Positions 1-13,152 are shown, counted from the stretch's first letter. The stretch is 64,000 bases of DNA from Austropuccinia psidii (GCA_023105745.1 JALGQZ010000007.1:55533569-55597568), one strand, 5' to 3'. Numbers and translations: made by a program. Notes: a model not told the origin generated them from the letters alone.

Positions 1-988
1 CACTCAAATGTCATATAGACCTTTGGAACCTCAGAGCCAGATTTTGGTCATATACCATAGCTCCTCATTCTCATAAAATGAGAATTTTACTCCATGGTTA
101 CAGTGGTGCCACCATACTCCCCCAATACGATAATTCCATAATTATTAATCCTTTTCTCCAGCAATTTACTTTCTGGAACTAACTTCTATTCAATTATAAT
201 CCTATCATACCCTTTCCTTCAAGACTTTGATCTTCAAGGGGCAAAATGCATTATTTCAAAAGCTGTATCCCTCCACCAGGATGTTTTCTCAACCACCCAG
301 TATTCACTCAAGGAGATACTTTGTAGGTATGCCCAAGGATGCATGACAAGGATTTTCAAGACCATTTTTTAATTCTTCACATCTCAATACCCTAAGGACA
401 ACACCAATTTAGCCAATACAGGTTGAAGTAAAAGTAACCTTTATAGGCTTCATAATTTTAGGCTGTTAAATACACCCAGTCCATTTCCCAATCTGGCCAA
501 GTATATTTTACCCAGGGCCCCAATAAAACTGGCCTAAACCCATAAAGTTTGCAATTTAACCTTTAAAGATCAAATTATAAACTTTTCCCATATACTGATC
601 ACTCTTTCAAACCCTGAAGATTTTTCCCCAATTAATTAATCTATTGGATCTACTTTTAAGCTTTATTTTCTTTCATTTTTTAAAATTGAATATTCATAAT
701 CTTAAACCAGTAATTTTCACCTTTTTCTTTCCTATTGATTGAATATTAGTGGGAATCTCCTTACTAATTACTTCATTCCTTGTGAATAGGTTTAAACAAT
801 GTTTCAAGGGTTTATTTGGTTGGGTCTTTTGCTATTGGCTTATTATTTCTGATTCATTATTTTTATTTCACCTGTATTAGAGAAATATAATCACATACTC
901 TTTTTTCTTTGATTCTTTGAAGTTTCTATAAGTAATCTCTTATTTTCTGAGTGAAAGGCCAATTTTACTTCTCAAGAGCCCTTGTGGC
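1..988 (+). repeat. Diverged LTR relic, family S (left end outside window)
   Basis: This segment aligns by eye with the R/U5 half of the LTRs at 27763-29420 and 35912-37605. Shared landmarks in order are 'aattaattaatctattgg' near 634 (cf. 'agttaattaatatattgg'), a run of ctttctttc-type pyrimidines, 'tttggttgggtctttt', and the terminal 'aagagccc.tgtg' near 975-986. The terminal TGTGACA is degraded to TGTGGCT. No TSD can be assessed because the left end is not in the window. It is AT-rich and much older than the other family-S copies. Confidence 0.45.
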
Positions 989-2485
989 TGTTAGGAGGTT
1001 TGTTTAATTGCCAATTATTAAATTTCCAATGGTATATTATGTATATAATTTTATTTCCTCTCAGTAAAACTTTGGACCAAAAAAAAGCCTGATTTTATTA
1101 CACAAATGGTTTTAGGAATAATTTAGAGATGAAATGCAAAATGAGGTTTTTGAAAGTCCAAAAAAGGGTAATTAAGAAAATGAAAGTTGAATACTCATTT
1201 CTGGTAAATTGAAACTTCCAATATTTATTCCCAAAGCTGTTTAAAAGATTGGCATTTGGGCCTGATACAACAAAAGACCCCTTTTGAGAAGCCAAAAGAA
1301 ATAAATAGAAAATGGTAAAAGTCAAATTTTTCCACATATCTTTTCTCTCAAAAATCACCTCCTTTTGAAAAGAAAATTTAAAGTCCATATGTGGACTAAT
1401 GTTTTAGATTTTTCTATAAAAATAATGAAATTAACAAAATTAGTCAATTTTGCCAATTGAGGCACAAAAAAAAATTTATCAAAACTTAAGAGCACTTTTG
1501 GGTGTCCCAAAAAATAATTAATTGAGTCAATTTTACAAAATTTCCATTTCATGAAGCCATGGTTATTTAGAAAAAAGCCTTTCTTATGTGAAGTTACCAA
1601 AACTTTTCTTAATTTGGCCCTTTGGGGTAAATCCATATAAGGGCTTTTATAGATTGACTACTGCTCCAGCATTAGATTCAAATCAAAATTAAAGTTTTAA
1701 AAAATCAATTTATCTTCCATTTTAATGTTTCTTTTTTTTAAACTATTTTGAATTAAATTAAGACATGACAAATTTTTTTGACATTTTCACAATTCTAATT
1801 ATATTTTCATAATTTCGTTAAAGCTTTCTTTTAATTCTCTTAAGTAAAATATTCATAAATCTATATTCTTTTGTTTAGGAGAGGCTTTAGGAAGTTTAAC
1901 CAATTTTTCTACAAGTCAAGTAATCTTAATAAAGAATTTTGTAAAACAAATTCTCCTAGTCACTTTATAATTTGAAGGAAGTTATTTCAAATTTTCAAAA
2001 AATATATCAAAAAGAAAATTTGATTTCAATTTTGTATTTTTGTTCAAATGGCTTACCTTGAGGCATGTGCTAAGGATTTCAACAAGGCTAATCAGAAAAT
2101 ATATCTTTAACACTTTACAAGAACTTGCAAAGAATTTGAGATGTTGAAAGAAAATTTGGACTTATAGGTTCCACATAAATCCCTTCATATTTGTAGGATC
2201 ATCATGCAAATTGTGATGTAAAAATTAAAATTTGGTAATCCTGTACAAGGGATTCAAATTGCAGGGTATTGATTCCAAGATTTAGTTTTAACGAGGTCTT
2301 AGCAAGGATATGATTGAGTAGAAAAAACTTGGTTTTTGAGCAAAGTTTTTTGAGATGGACTTCATTGCAACATCTTTCTTCACCTCAGCTTGAAAGGCTA
2401 AAATCTGACTCCCAAGATGAACATTTTAAAGCAAGTGCGTTTTTCGTTGTGGGGGACATAGTTCCAAGAAGACAGAGAAGGGCTA
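989..2485. other. AT-rich stretch without a supported gene
   Basis: About 1.5 kb of strongly AT-rich sequence. Two short minus-strand open frames at 1098-1636 have low-complexity, F/L/K-rich translations with no motif. I recognise no repeat ends, TIRs or RNA gene. It lies downstream (3') of the GH92 gene. Confidence 0.5.
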
Positions 2486-5400
2486 TCAACTCCGCGAAGG
2501 TTGGCTAGGTGAGGTAGGTGGAAAGCCGAATCCACCCGGAGAAAGTGATTGTGGCACGGGCCCACCACATCCCTCCGCTTTACTTCGGTCAGAAGTTAAC
2601 ACCATTTCCAGCTCACCCCCTTTGCGAAAGAGCTGATGAAAGTCTACTTGGCATTTTGAAGCTAATGCCTTTCCGTTCAGCTTGATCTCGCTAATGAATG
2701 CAGCAACTCCATTTGGGATGGGGTCAGCGTTACTAGCAGGATCGAAATTAGTCACTTTGACCGTGGTAGAAACATTGAGGTATGGGTTGTGGATGGTATA
2801 ACGTGGTACCCAGGGGGTGCTGATAAGATACTCGGTAGTAGATGGAACTGGATATAGGCCTAAAAGGTGAAATAGCAACCATGTCGCCATCGCCCCATTA
2901 TCATCATTACCGGCTATTCCCAGAAGACTATCAGTTCAATCTCTCAAGAGCACTAATGCACAAAAAAACGCTTGCTAACGTATGCCACCGGGTCCAATGT
3001 TGAAGTGTTTTAATACAAGAGAGCGAATACGTGATACGGCGAGAGTGGGCCGATTAGCATAATGATATGCGACTGGAGTCTATGATTGAGAGCTTGGCAT
3101 CAGTAGAGATGGCGATTTTGTTAAAGAGAAGGGCATTTACTTGAAATGCAGGTTCATTGCCTGGGTTATAATAGCCTTTGTCAAAGAAATGCTCCAACCG
3201 ACGCAAAAATGTTTCTGCGCCCCCATGAAGCTCGATCAAGTGACTAGTATCATGAGGGGCAAAATAACTGTACTCCCAAGAGCTACTCTAAACGACCAGA
3301 TATACTTGTTTCATCATTCTAGTCCACAAAATTACCCAAAATCGAAAAACAGTGCTGACCTCATAAAATCCTGTGTCCGCTCCCCAGTCTAGGAAGCATT
3401 GGCGATTAGGATTTGTATCTTTAGGAGAACATGCGGCTGGGTCGATTTTAAAAAATGTGCCATTTCCCCATCGCTTTTGAAAAAACCCTATGTATTTTGG
3501 GAAAAGACTATTGTACTTAATTACAAATTATTTATGAGAATAACAATAAATAAAGCTATTTACCACTGAAGCCATCAGAGGTGGTATCAGGATCCCAAAC
3601 GTTACGGTACCATAGCGACCTTTCTGAATACTTTTTTGCTGCGTCTTTATGTCCTAAGACTCGAGCCACCTGGGCAATCGCAAAGTCGTTGAAGGCATAC
3701 TGTTTTCAAAAGGCAGAAAAGATGTCTCAACCAATAGCTCACATTGAACGACTGTTTCGACAAGGGGCGCACTGCAGAAATTTGAGCGCACCTCAATTGT
3801 TCTGCTTGATTCTCTGGTGTCCATTCCACTGCTATGTCCATCGCTTTCTCCGTGGGGTATAAAGCCAAACTTTCTATGCCCACAAAGGTTTTCTCAGCCT
3901 TATGAAGCATAGTTTGACAAAAAGCTATCAAAATTGCACGGTCACCAACTTGTATAATGAATTCTGACGGCCGTGGGTTAACCAACTTGAGATGAACAAA
4001 ACGTTAGCTGGCGAAAGCTTGGATGGACTAACAGAAGAAAATGACATACTCAGCAGGAGTTACCTCGCCATCATTCAGCAAAGCTTTATACATGTCATCC
4101 ATTGAAACTCCAAGTTCAAGTGCCAAATCGTGATACTTGACGGCGAAATCTGCCAAAACGTTTGTGCCACTAGACCCGCCTTGAATGTAGCCAGCGGCAT
4201 TGTTTGCTCGGCACGCAGGAATAGCACTGAGGAATCGAATATTTTAAGTCATACACTTTTGAGGGAAACCCTCACGAGGCTGATAAGGAATAAAAACCTC
4301 GGCGTACCCTGTTTTTCGCCAACCATCAATATAGTTTTCGGCAATCTGAGCTGACTCAACAGGTGAGTGAAGATTCATCCAAGGAAAAAAAGTACGAAAG
4401 GTATCCCTATGCGTAGCCCAAGAAACGTTAGTTATGATTTTGTACTTGCTTTTCTCAAGAAGAACTCAAAACCGAGATAGATCTACCATGTGCAATATAA
4501 AGAATCAAAGTAAGGTGATTTGGTGTTGAGGAATGGTCCTACGAATATAACGCAGCTCAATCCATCTCGCATAGAATCAAGCCATAGCTGAACAATACTA
4601 CTTACCCTGGCCTTCTCCAGTCGCGTTATGCGGTGTCAAAAATGAGCGATACATGCTAGTATATCTACAAGATTGGTCAGTTGAGAAGTTAATTCAGCTT
4701 AAGTCGAATAATACTTACAGCATGACAGCCAGCTCTGGCTTGATCTCTGCTAAGGGAATCTCAAGTCGCCCCAACTTTTCATTCCATAATCGTACACTTT
4801 CTTTTCGAATTTCCTCAAAGGACGCATTTCCAACCTCTGCCTCCATGTTGGTACAGGCTTGGTCAGCTGATACGAAGGAGACACCTAGCCGAAGCTCGAC
4901 CACATTGACAGACTGAGGATAGGAAAATATGACACCGCCATCAACTCCAGACGAAGAAAGTTGCGTCTGGTTTATCAAGATATTTGTTTCCGCTGGCCTA
5001 TTTCAATCATTTCAGATGGTTTAGCATACAAGGAGAGTCGAGCGTTCAGATAACGGCTAAATTTGTGGACCTACCACCCTGAAGTCATAGTCCAAACTCC
5101 GTAGTTCTCCAAGGGTTGCTTTCCATTTTCGGTGAGATCATAACACGCAAAGGCCTGATAGTTGGCTGCTCCGGGAGCGAAGCTACGGAGGGTAAGAGCA
5201 TTCACCAATCAGAGAAAACGAATGTCGACGAAGACAGGGTTATGATATCGGACCAACCCTGAAGGCCATATGCCTCCAAGTCGCACGCGTCCGGAAGCGG
5301 GATCAATTGTCAAGTTGCCACCTGATAAAATTGATTTATTAGCTGTTTGAAGGGAGAATGAGCCTGAGACCTAGACTCACTTTGAAAGCGGCCGGTTCCG

Positions 5401-6370
5401 TCCCTGGTCAAATCCAAAGCAAAATATCGGGAACCATTTGTGGAAAAGGAATACTTGTGTCTACCAGCCAGACGAGTCGAAGTTCCCTCCATCGTGACGT
5501 TAGGTGGATTCAACGTCATAGAGAAATACCCAGGCGCCGCAACTAATAAGATGATCCTATTGATGAATGTTTTTAAAATCATGTGTAAAGCAGGAGCCGA
5601 CACAAAACTTGCCATCATATCCTGGTTTTCTCAGGGTCAGCCTATCATCAGGATGCGGCCTGCACGTATTAACACCCTTGGAACAATTAAGAGGCATAAT
5701 TTCAAAGATGTTATAGGATCTGTATGAGGTTATAATTATACAAGCTTGTGTTAGCTAGAATGTACTTTGAATAAATGGTAAGAAAATTGTGGTAAAAGAG
5801 AAAAAAATAAATACGGACCCTTGTATTCCGATGCCACTATCGTGCAGGGGACTGAAGCCGTATATCTGTGCTGATTGGTTGGCGGTATAACCTGGAAAAC
5901 GATAAGGATTAATTGATAAGCTCAAATCGACAATGAAGAATTACTTTACCTGCCGGGTTATAGCCTTTACAATCAGCAGAAATCTTAACGACGCCAAACG
6001 GAACTACGATGTGCATCACAGCAATGTGATGAGAATGAGTGGGAGCTAAGAACCGGTGTCAAGAAGTTCTCACCTGAAGCACCAGGGTTGACATTGCCAT
6101 CATGAATCGTTCCGACGAATGGATTCTACTTGAGAAAATTGACAAGTTTCAAGAGAGAATCAGCCGAGACTTCATGCCGAAAAGCGCTCGTTTATGACAA
6201 CTGACCACCCATTTAGTTAGATCTGGCAACTTGGCGTTGCCAAAGGATCGAGCTGAAGAATTATCGTTTATCCGCGGAAAGGTCACGCTCTCTTGAGACC
6301 TAGCCCCCTGTTCTTTCCAAGTAAAGAGTAAAAGTGATAAGAGGAAGGGTAATATTTTGCGATTGAACAT
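2486..6370 (-). CDS. Secreted glycoside hydrolase family 92 (alpha-1,2-mannosidase-like), multi-exon
   Basis: GH92 enzymes are Ca-dependent exo-acting alpha-mannosidases that trim mannose from N-glycans and mannans. Reading the minus strand through short GT-AG introns gives an ordered family signature: ATG at 6370 with a hydrophobic signal peptide (MFNRKILPFLLSLLLF), TKWV joined by a clean GTCAGT..TAG intron to NPFVGTIHDGNVNPGAS, PFGVVKISAD, YGFSPLHDSGIG, an immunoglobulin-like strand-rich part (TSTRLAGRHKYSF near 5470), GGVIFSYP..VGVSFVS (4715-4960), DTFRTFFPWMNL (about 4400), IQGGSSGTNVLADF (about 4150), YAFNDFAIAQVA (about 3680), GYYNPGNEPAF (about 3150) and GNDDNGAMATWLLFHLLGLYP (about 2900). 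The GNEP Glu and GNDD Asp residues expected in the active site are present. The stop is TGA at 2486. I count at least a dozen exons and saw no disabling lesion in those I traced, but I did not resolve every splice site. GC and CpG content are far above the flanks. Confidence 0.85.
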
Positions 6371-7394
6371 AGCTGAGGCGACGTAAACGAATTTCAACCG
6401 ATGCTTGTGTGAATTGGCTTCAGGAGGACCAAAAGTTGTTTCTTATGAGGACGACACGCCACGGTACAGATTGTCTTTGGTACCTTGTGACTCAGGCGCA
6501 GTGCTGCCATGAGATACCAATTTGCACAACCATGCTCGCATCAGTTCTGGCAGAGAAAACAGTTGGTTCAAACAACTTATCCTTTAAGCTGGGATGTTGC
6601 CATGTGCAACTATATGAAGCTTATGAACTGTTGCCGGGTTGCTTGCAGGGCCCAGGAATAGTGCACCCAAAACATGCTCGTTGTCGACAATTGTGATGTG
6701 AGCAAGCAAAGATGTGCTCATACTGCCACATCCGGCTAGGTATACCAAGTCGTCAGAGGAGATCAGTCACAAAGAATTAAAGAGCTGGTGATGATAACAA
6801 TGATTTGGCTTCGGCGATGGATTGTACGCATGCTCTGATTGATGGTTCGTTTTTCGAAAGAAAGGTTATGAATTTAGAGTTGAGGAAGAGGCTTTGGAAA
6901 GGGGATCCTGTTAGTAACCATCAACCCTGATTTACAATCATCCCACCCCATCATGCACTCACAACACTTGCCTCACAAAAAAGCAATGGCTAATGCTTAG
7001 ATAAATAGTTTTGAGCATTATTGAGAGCTGAAATCAGTCCATTATAGATTTTGTCAATGGATATCAACCACAAAGCAATCTTAAGTTTGGGTTGCTTCTC
7101 ACCTGCAACTGGGGTTCTAAATACAGTAGAAACTGTCCAAAGCCATATGCCTTGGTGGACCCAACTTCCCATGCGTTTTGGCAGTTTGTGGGTCTGGACT
7201 CTGGATAGTACCTGCCAGAATCCATAAATGAAGGCACATACTTTTTTTTGGCCATTACTTAAAAAAAGGTAATCAAAATCAAAACTTATAACAAAAGCAA
7301 AGTTTTATCAGGGAAGATGTTATTCAATTTCAAAAAACATCAAATAGTAAAAACAAAGAGCTAATATACTAGAAAAAAGCTCTGTTCTATCAAC
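6371..7394. other. GH92 upstream region; no second gene seen
   Basis: The first few hundred bases upstream of the GH92 ATG keep the higher GC of the gene and probably hold its promoter, but I cannot point to a clear TATA or initiator. From about 6900 the sequence becomes AT-rich. Short frames here have no recognisable motif. Confidence 0.4.
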
Positions 7395-8430
7395 CTTGTT
7401 GTAGATAGTTGGTAATACTTTTTTGCTTCATATTCTTCATTGAGTCAGACTCAAGTTGCCTACTATAGTTTTCAAGAAAATCTTGTATTTGATGAATTTA
7501 TTTTGATGATAAAGAGCCAATGTGAGTTAAAATGTCCAAAATTGCTTTTTGGACAACTGATATTGGTGGAGGGCAGTGATGGCTCTCCAACATTTATCTC
7601 CTCAATTTCTTGAGCAAAAAGGCTAACCATTGTTGAATATGTCAGCAGGGGGAAGGAATTCATTGTTGTTCTTGGTGATTGGATTCAACATCTTGGCTAG
7701 TGACATCCTGCTTTGCTCAGTAATAAGGCCTAAGTTTTTCAAATTCTGACTTTCATTTTCAAAAGAGACTTCAGCCTCAAGTATCCCATTGTCATTGGGT
7801 ACAGGCTGTAGTTGAGGGAGAATCTTGGTATGTACCCAACCATTGTTGATTGTTGCTGGTGTTACTGAGTTCCAAGCATAATGGCAAAGATGCATTGAAT
7901 TTAATTGGTCTATGCTGCAAATATGGTGGATGTTGACATTGTTGTTGTAATAGGAGATAGACAAGGCAATGAATTGTTTGGGGTATTTTACCTTAAATGA
8001 CCAAATAATACCAGCATCAAGTGAGTGAAGGTGTGTTGTGAGGCTGGGGCTGAAGAAACCATTTCAATGTTTGACAAACCTTCAGCTGGGGCTTCATGTC
8101 CTTTGAAGTTATTGAGTAAGAGTGCAATGTGCTCATTTTTTCACATAAGTCATTGTTGCAAGCTATAATCCATTCTTGAAACATTGAGACCAACATCAAA
8201 GCCTTGGAATTGAAGTAGGACTTGTAGCCATATTAGAGACCATACTTGTTTTTTAAACAACCAAGTCACTCAAACCTCCCAATGAAAAGTGGTGGCAAAA
8301 ATTTGGTCCCAGTAGCATTTCAGATAAGTGCAATTGTGAGCTGAGCCTTGTTGGATTTAACTCCATTGGTCTATGAGTATGCAAGACCTGTATTGAGAGG
8401 CATGCTACATTTTTGAGCCAGTTTTAATAT
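7395..8430 (-). pseudogene. Decayed Pogo/Tigger-type (DDE_1) transposase
   Basis: Read on the minus strand in linked frames, the sequence shows the tail half of a Tc1/mariner-superfamily Pogo/Tigger transposase. Near 8300-8400 it has a block resembling the family's 'K.RLT.AL..NATG.K.PPL.IG' segment. Near 8010-8060 it reads TTHLHSLDAGIIWSFK, the counterpart of the conserved 'T.HLQPLDAGII..FK' motif that precedes the last catalytic acid. From 7940 to 7830 it reads IDQLNSMHLCHYAWNSVTPATI followed by NNGWVHTKIL, the conserved 'AW..V...TI.N.W..TGI' region. A coherent tail runs to about 7395. Several stops and frame changes interrupt it. The N-terminal CENP-B-like DNA-binding part and the TIRs were not found, so the copy is truncated and inactive. 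Confidence 0.7.
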
Positions 8431-8464
8431 ATAAAAAATGTAAGAAAATTAACCTTATGCATAG

Positions 8465-11107
8465 TGTAAGGTTTATCTATGAAGCTCTTGATAATATTAA
8501 TAAAAATCAAGAGTACTATGACTGTCCTCAGTAGAAAGTATAATATAATTATTAAAAATGATTCTAAAAAAAGAAGAATTAATTATTTTAAAATAATATA
8601 ACAATAAGATAATTCTTTAACAATGATGATAAATTATAGTTATTCTATTACTATTATAGTCACTGACAGTTAAAATAATAAAAGATATAAAAGCTCTTAA
8701 TGAGACAATCATATGTGAAAAGTTATGATATTTCACCACTTATAAATAATTATGATATTATTTCTCAAATGAATTATCACACACACCGTGTAGAAATAAC
8801 TTTTATAGTGAAATTCTATAAAAAAATATAGAATCTTTGGAGAAAAACTTACTTATAATATTTATTTAATGAAATGAGTCAAACATAAGCAGCTATAGTA
8901 TTATATACTGTTTATAAGTGAAAGACACACCAAAAATCAAGCTTCAAAAGTAATAAAAAAACTTTTTCATGATAAAATACAATTTGAGAGTCTTTGGAGG
9001 AATTTATTGTTTTCAAAAGATATTTAAAATAACAATTTTATAAGATAAAATCAACTCTTGATGATTACAACAATATCATCTGAATTTGGTGATTTAAATT
9101 ATTTATTTAAAATGTAAAAAGAATGAAATAACTTAAGAGTTCCTTTAATAATTACATTTTATATTTGGTGAAAATTTACCTGTTTAAATGTCTAATTTTT
9201 TGTTTATTGAATGTTGATGGTAATGGACAAAAACAGTGATGTGAAGGCTTTTTTTATGCCTTCATAGAAGCTCTCATAATCAATAATGGATATAGAAGGT
9301 GTTATCAGCTCAAAACTGAAAAACTATCCTTAAAAATAACTATTAATTTAAGGTAAGTTATTTTTCATTAAAATTTAAAGTTACCAGTGTTATTCTTACC
9401 TCCAAGTAACTTTAATCCCTATTTAAGTTTTTTTTAAGATTCAATAATAGTTGATTTGTTAAAATTGAATTTTGTTAAATGAACAACTGAAAAATGAACT
9501 TTCAAGCAAAAATATTCAAAACAAGATTTTTAATTAATCTTTCAAGAATTTTTGATTTTCTTTAATAATAATTAAAAATGGTATTCTCAAGGCTAAATAG
9601 CAAGGAATATGATCAATAAAAGGTACTTCAAATTGATTTTATACACAGATAGCATGAATCTGTGAGCTATGTGAAATTTTCAAGTAGATCCATTGAAAAT
9701 TGCATTTTCTGTGAATTTTTCAAATTATTTCTATTTTTACACATAAAGATAAAAATACCCAATAAGCCTTAACTTTTGATAAGTTCAATCCTTTAAAATT
9801 CAATTTTAAGCTTATTTAAGCTTTTACAGTTATTAAAACCTAAATTACAAGCCTGCATATAGGGGTTTACCTTTTGGAAGCTTGTAATTCCTGTCCAAAA
9901 GAGGAATAAACCAGCTCAAACTTTAATATTAAATCAAAGTATAATCTTGTAGTTTGAATAATGCTTAAAATACTTGTATACAGGAGGAAAACCTTATTTG
10001 GTTTCTTGCATATCCCAACTGGATGGGTACCCTGGCTCTTTTTGCATTTTTTCCTTTTTCCCACCTTTTTGCATTAATTTTTCCCTTTTCTTTATTTACA
10101 GCCATAAAATGGCTTTGAACAAATTTGAATTGAGCTCATGCAGGGTTTAAAGCCTGTATGGCAAATCCTTAGTCAATTAAGTTAATATACACAACACCTC
10201 AATTTTAACTGAATTTTTTTAAGCTTGAATAAACCTTGCCGAACTTGAAAATTAAGCTTGAAATTAACAATTTCAAACTTTTAATAATAAAAATAGTTGA
10301 ATTGTGTAATTGTAATGTGAGATTCTCAAGCTTTCCATTAACACTATAAATAGCCATTTCTGAGTATAACACCCTATGGGTATACCATAGGTTATTTTTG
10401 CTATAGAATCCAAAAAGAATGTAATATTTATGACTTTTTTCATGAAAAATAAAGTTATACTTATTTTCTGTTATTTTTTGTTATTTTTTGTTATTTTTTG
10501 TTATTTTTTGTTATTTTTTGTTATTTTTTGTTATTTTTTGTTATTTTTTGTTATTTTTTGTTATTTTTTGTTATTTTTTGTTATTTTTTGTTATTTTTTG
10601 TTATTTTTTGTTATTTTTTGTTATTTTTTGTTATTTTTTGTTATTTTTTGTTATTTTTTGTTATTTTTTGTTATTTTTTGTTATTTTTTGTTATTTTTTG
10701 TTATTTTTTGTTATTTTTTGTTATTTTTTGTTATTTTTTGTTATTTTTTGTTATTTTTTGTTATTTTTTGTTATTTTTTGTTATTTTTTGTTATTTTTTG
10801 TTATTTTTTGTTATTTTTTGTTATTTTTTGTTATTTTTTGTTATTTTTTGTTATTTTTTGTTATTTTTTGTTATTTTTTGTTATTTTTTGTTATTTTTTG
10901 TTATTTTTTGTTATTTTTTGTTATTTTTTGTTATTTTTTGTTATTTTTTGTTATTTTTTGTTATTTTTTGTTATTTTTTGTTCTTGTTTGTCACTCTTTG
11001 TTATTTATTTGTGTTAAATTCATTTTCCAAGTCTTTATGGCCACATACAATTCATAAAAAAGTATTTGTGACTTTATGGATATGTAATATTACCTCACAG
11101 GCTCACA
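8465..11107 (-). repeat. Old family-A LTR, minus orientation, enlarged by a minisatellite
   Basis: The minus-strand start at 11107 (TGTGAGCCTGTGAGGTAA) matches the hairpin that opens the family-A LTRs. The minus-strand end at 8465 (GCTTCATAGATAAACCTTACA, read in two pieces) matches the ends at 13118 and 59004. An internal 20-nt block, 'acaacacctcaattttaac', at about 10194 also occurs at about 44178 in the solo LTR 42872-44695, at a comparable distance from the LTR start once the minisatellite is discounted. The flanks 'catag' and 'tttcc' do not form a TSD, so it may be one LTR of a rearranged element. It is 2.6 kb long, of which about 0.5 kb is the minisatellite. Confidence 0.6.
10461..10980 (+). 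repeat. 10-bp minisatellite (ttattttttg), 51 perfect tandem units plus one variant
   Basis: A first imperfect unit (ttattttctg, 10461-10470) is followed by unbroken ttattttttg from 10471 to 10980. Degenerate units then run on to about 11010 (ttcttgtttg, tcactctttg). A 10-bp unit has no stop in any + frame and shifts frame by one each unit, so all three frames stay open and encode the same Phe/Leu/Ile/Cys/Tyr decapeptide. It sits inside an old family-A LTR. Confidence 0.97.
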
Positions 11108-11217
11108 TTTCCTGCCACAAAAAATAATTTTACTACAATTTTTCATTCAATAGTATAACCCCTATTAAATGGGGTGGGCTATAATCCACTGTCCAACCTC
11201 TTCACTGAAATGTTTCA

Positions 11218-13118
11218 TATGAGCCTTGAGGTATATTTTACATACCCAAATAGGCCACAATTATCTTAAAAATAAATTCTGAACTATGCATAACCCATAG
11301 ATCATGCATATATTCAAAATTCATCATTTTTGATTTCAGAAAAGATGAATAACTTTTTATTGAGGAAGTAAATCTATGGATTTAACACCAGATTTGGATT
11401 CTACATAAAATTTCACCCAGGGTAGCTGCATAGAGTGAATAAGCTCAAATCAACTCTTTGAGGTGGTAATATGGAAAATACTTCAATACCACATGAAAGA
11501 TTTGTGAAAATTTTTGTTTTTCTCAATTTCATGCCAAAATAATGGGAATGTGAGAAATCCCATGTTACATATACACTAAGAATAGTGTTATTCATGTTTG
11601 TGGCACTTAATATTCTGGTATTATTACATACACGTTTGGTACACCCAAAGTGGATATCTCACTTGAAGCCTAAATTTCTATTTTGATGTAAAAAATAGTC
11701 AAGGGGGACAAAAGACATCAAAGAGAGCCAGGGTACCCAGCTTCTGAGGCCTCTGAGGTGTGGATAGTTCCAAAGCTTGGATACATGGCTGTTCTTGACC
11801 CAATTAGTAAATTAAAACCTTTTGTGAATTTGGTTACCAAGTCAAAATTTCATTATATCATAAGAAAATAGCAAATAAGCTGCTCTTTTGAGGTGCCAAG
11901 GAGGTAAAGAGAAACTTAGACTCCTGTAGCCATGTCAATTTCAATTACTTTCCATGGATAAACCCCAAAAGATTAATTTAAACCCTTTTTTGACTAGTAT
12001 CCATTGATTTATCTCATAGCAACCAGCCATATACTGCTATTTGCAATTCTATGTAGAAATAAGGTAGAAACTTCAAAAATTCATGAAAAATAAAGTTCTT
12101 AATGAATCTTTCTAAAACTTTCAGGACCAATAACTAGCTGTATAATTCATATGAAAACCAAAAATAAATATACTTTTATAAGTAAAATCAAAAGGTTTAC
12201 TTACAGTCCATTTTTGATGATTCCATGTGAAATACTGAATCTTTTAAAATTCACAGAAAATACACTTGGTAATGAAATTTCCAATAACATTGATAGTTTT
12301 GAGAAATCAATGATTATTTTGGAATAAAAGAGGATTCACAGTTTTTAATCCTTTTATTATTAACCATAAATGGGTTGGTAGTCATGTAAAAGCCTCAATT
12401 AAGTAATTATGATAATCTTACATGACAACAGATGATGCAATCAAAAATCCAAAAAGCTCTATTGTTTTCTCACTCACTGGTTTTTAAGTTTGCTCCATGG
12501 AACACCTCTGTGAGCTGTTATAGACTTAAAAGAGGCCTCCTCTTGCTTTTTTTCCAAATCATCACATTATTCTATTATACCTTTATTACCAACAAGTATT
12601 AGTTAAAACTATTTCTTAAGTGTTTTATTCTTTCAGAATCAATTAGAAGGATGTGAGATCATAGAAATCAACTATATATTGTTGTAATCTTGTTATAAAT
12701 CAATTTTGATCCTTTAAATCCACAATTATCCATCAAATTTCTCTACTCTTATCTTTCAATAAGTTCTTTGAAGTATTAGTGAGTGTTTTGATTTAATTCT
12801 TAAAGTTTTTCTCTAGTAATAGTTTTGTTCAAGGGTTATTTCTATAATTATTCTTATAAAAGATAATTATATATTAAATTAATTTTATTATTTTAATAAA
12901 GAAGATTGATTATTAAATTCTTCTTGTAATTGATTCTTGTAGAAAATTACTGCTTACTGTTATAATCAATAGTAGTGTATAACAAGTAAAAGAAATAATT
13001 AATTAATTAATTATTTGTTTTTGGTTATAATGATTTTTATTTTCTATTTCATAAGAACAGTCATAGTACTGTTGATTAATAGTAATATTATCAACAAGCT
13101 TCATAGACACATCTTACA
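11218..13118 (+). mobile_element. Solo LTR, family A, with 5-bp target duplication TTTCA
   Basis: It starts TATGAGCCTTGAGGTATA, which is the family-A start with one change in TGTGAGCC, and forms the opening hairpin to about 11259 (..GGCCACA). It ends 'cttcatagacacatcttaca' at 13118, like the family-A ends elsewhere. The 5-bp sequences immediately outside, 11213-11217 and 13119-13123, are both TTTCA. Length is 1901 bp, close to 1824 and 2026 bp for other copies. No internal region follows, so recombination between LTRs has left a solo LTR. Confidence 0.8.
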
Positions 13119-13152
13119 TTTCAAGTATATAAAGCACACAATTCAAATTTTC

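Noticed and set aside
1098..1636. Minus-strand frames of 96 and 93 residues
   Set aside because: Low-complexity AT-rich translations without motif, splice support or similarity to the neighbouring gene.
10430..11127. Three long hydrophobic open frames (about 190-209 residues) over one stretch
   Set aside because: They are the translation of the stop-free 10-bp minisatellite in all three frames, not a membrane protein.
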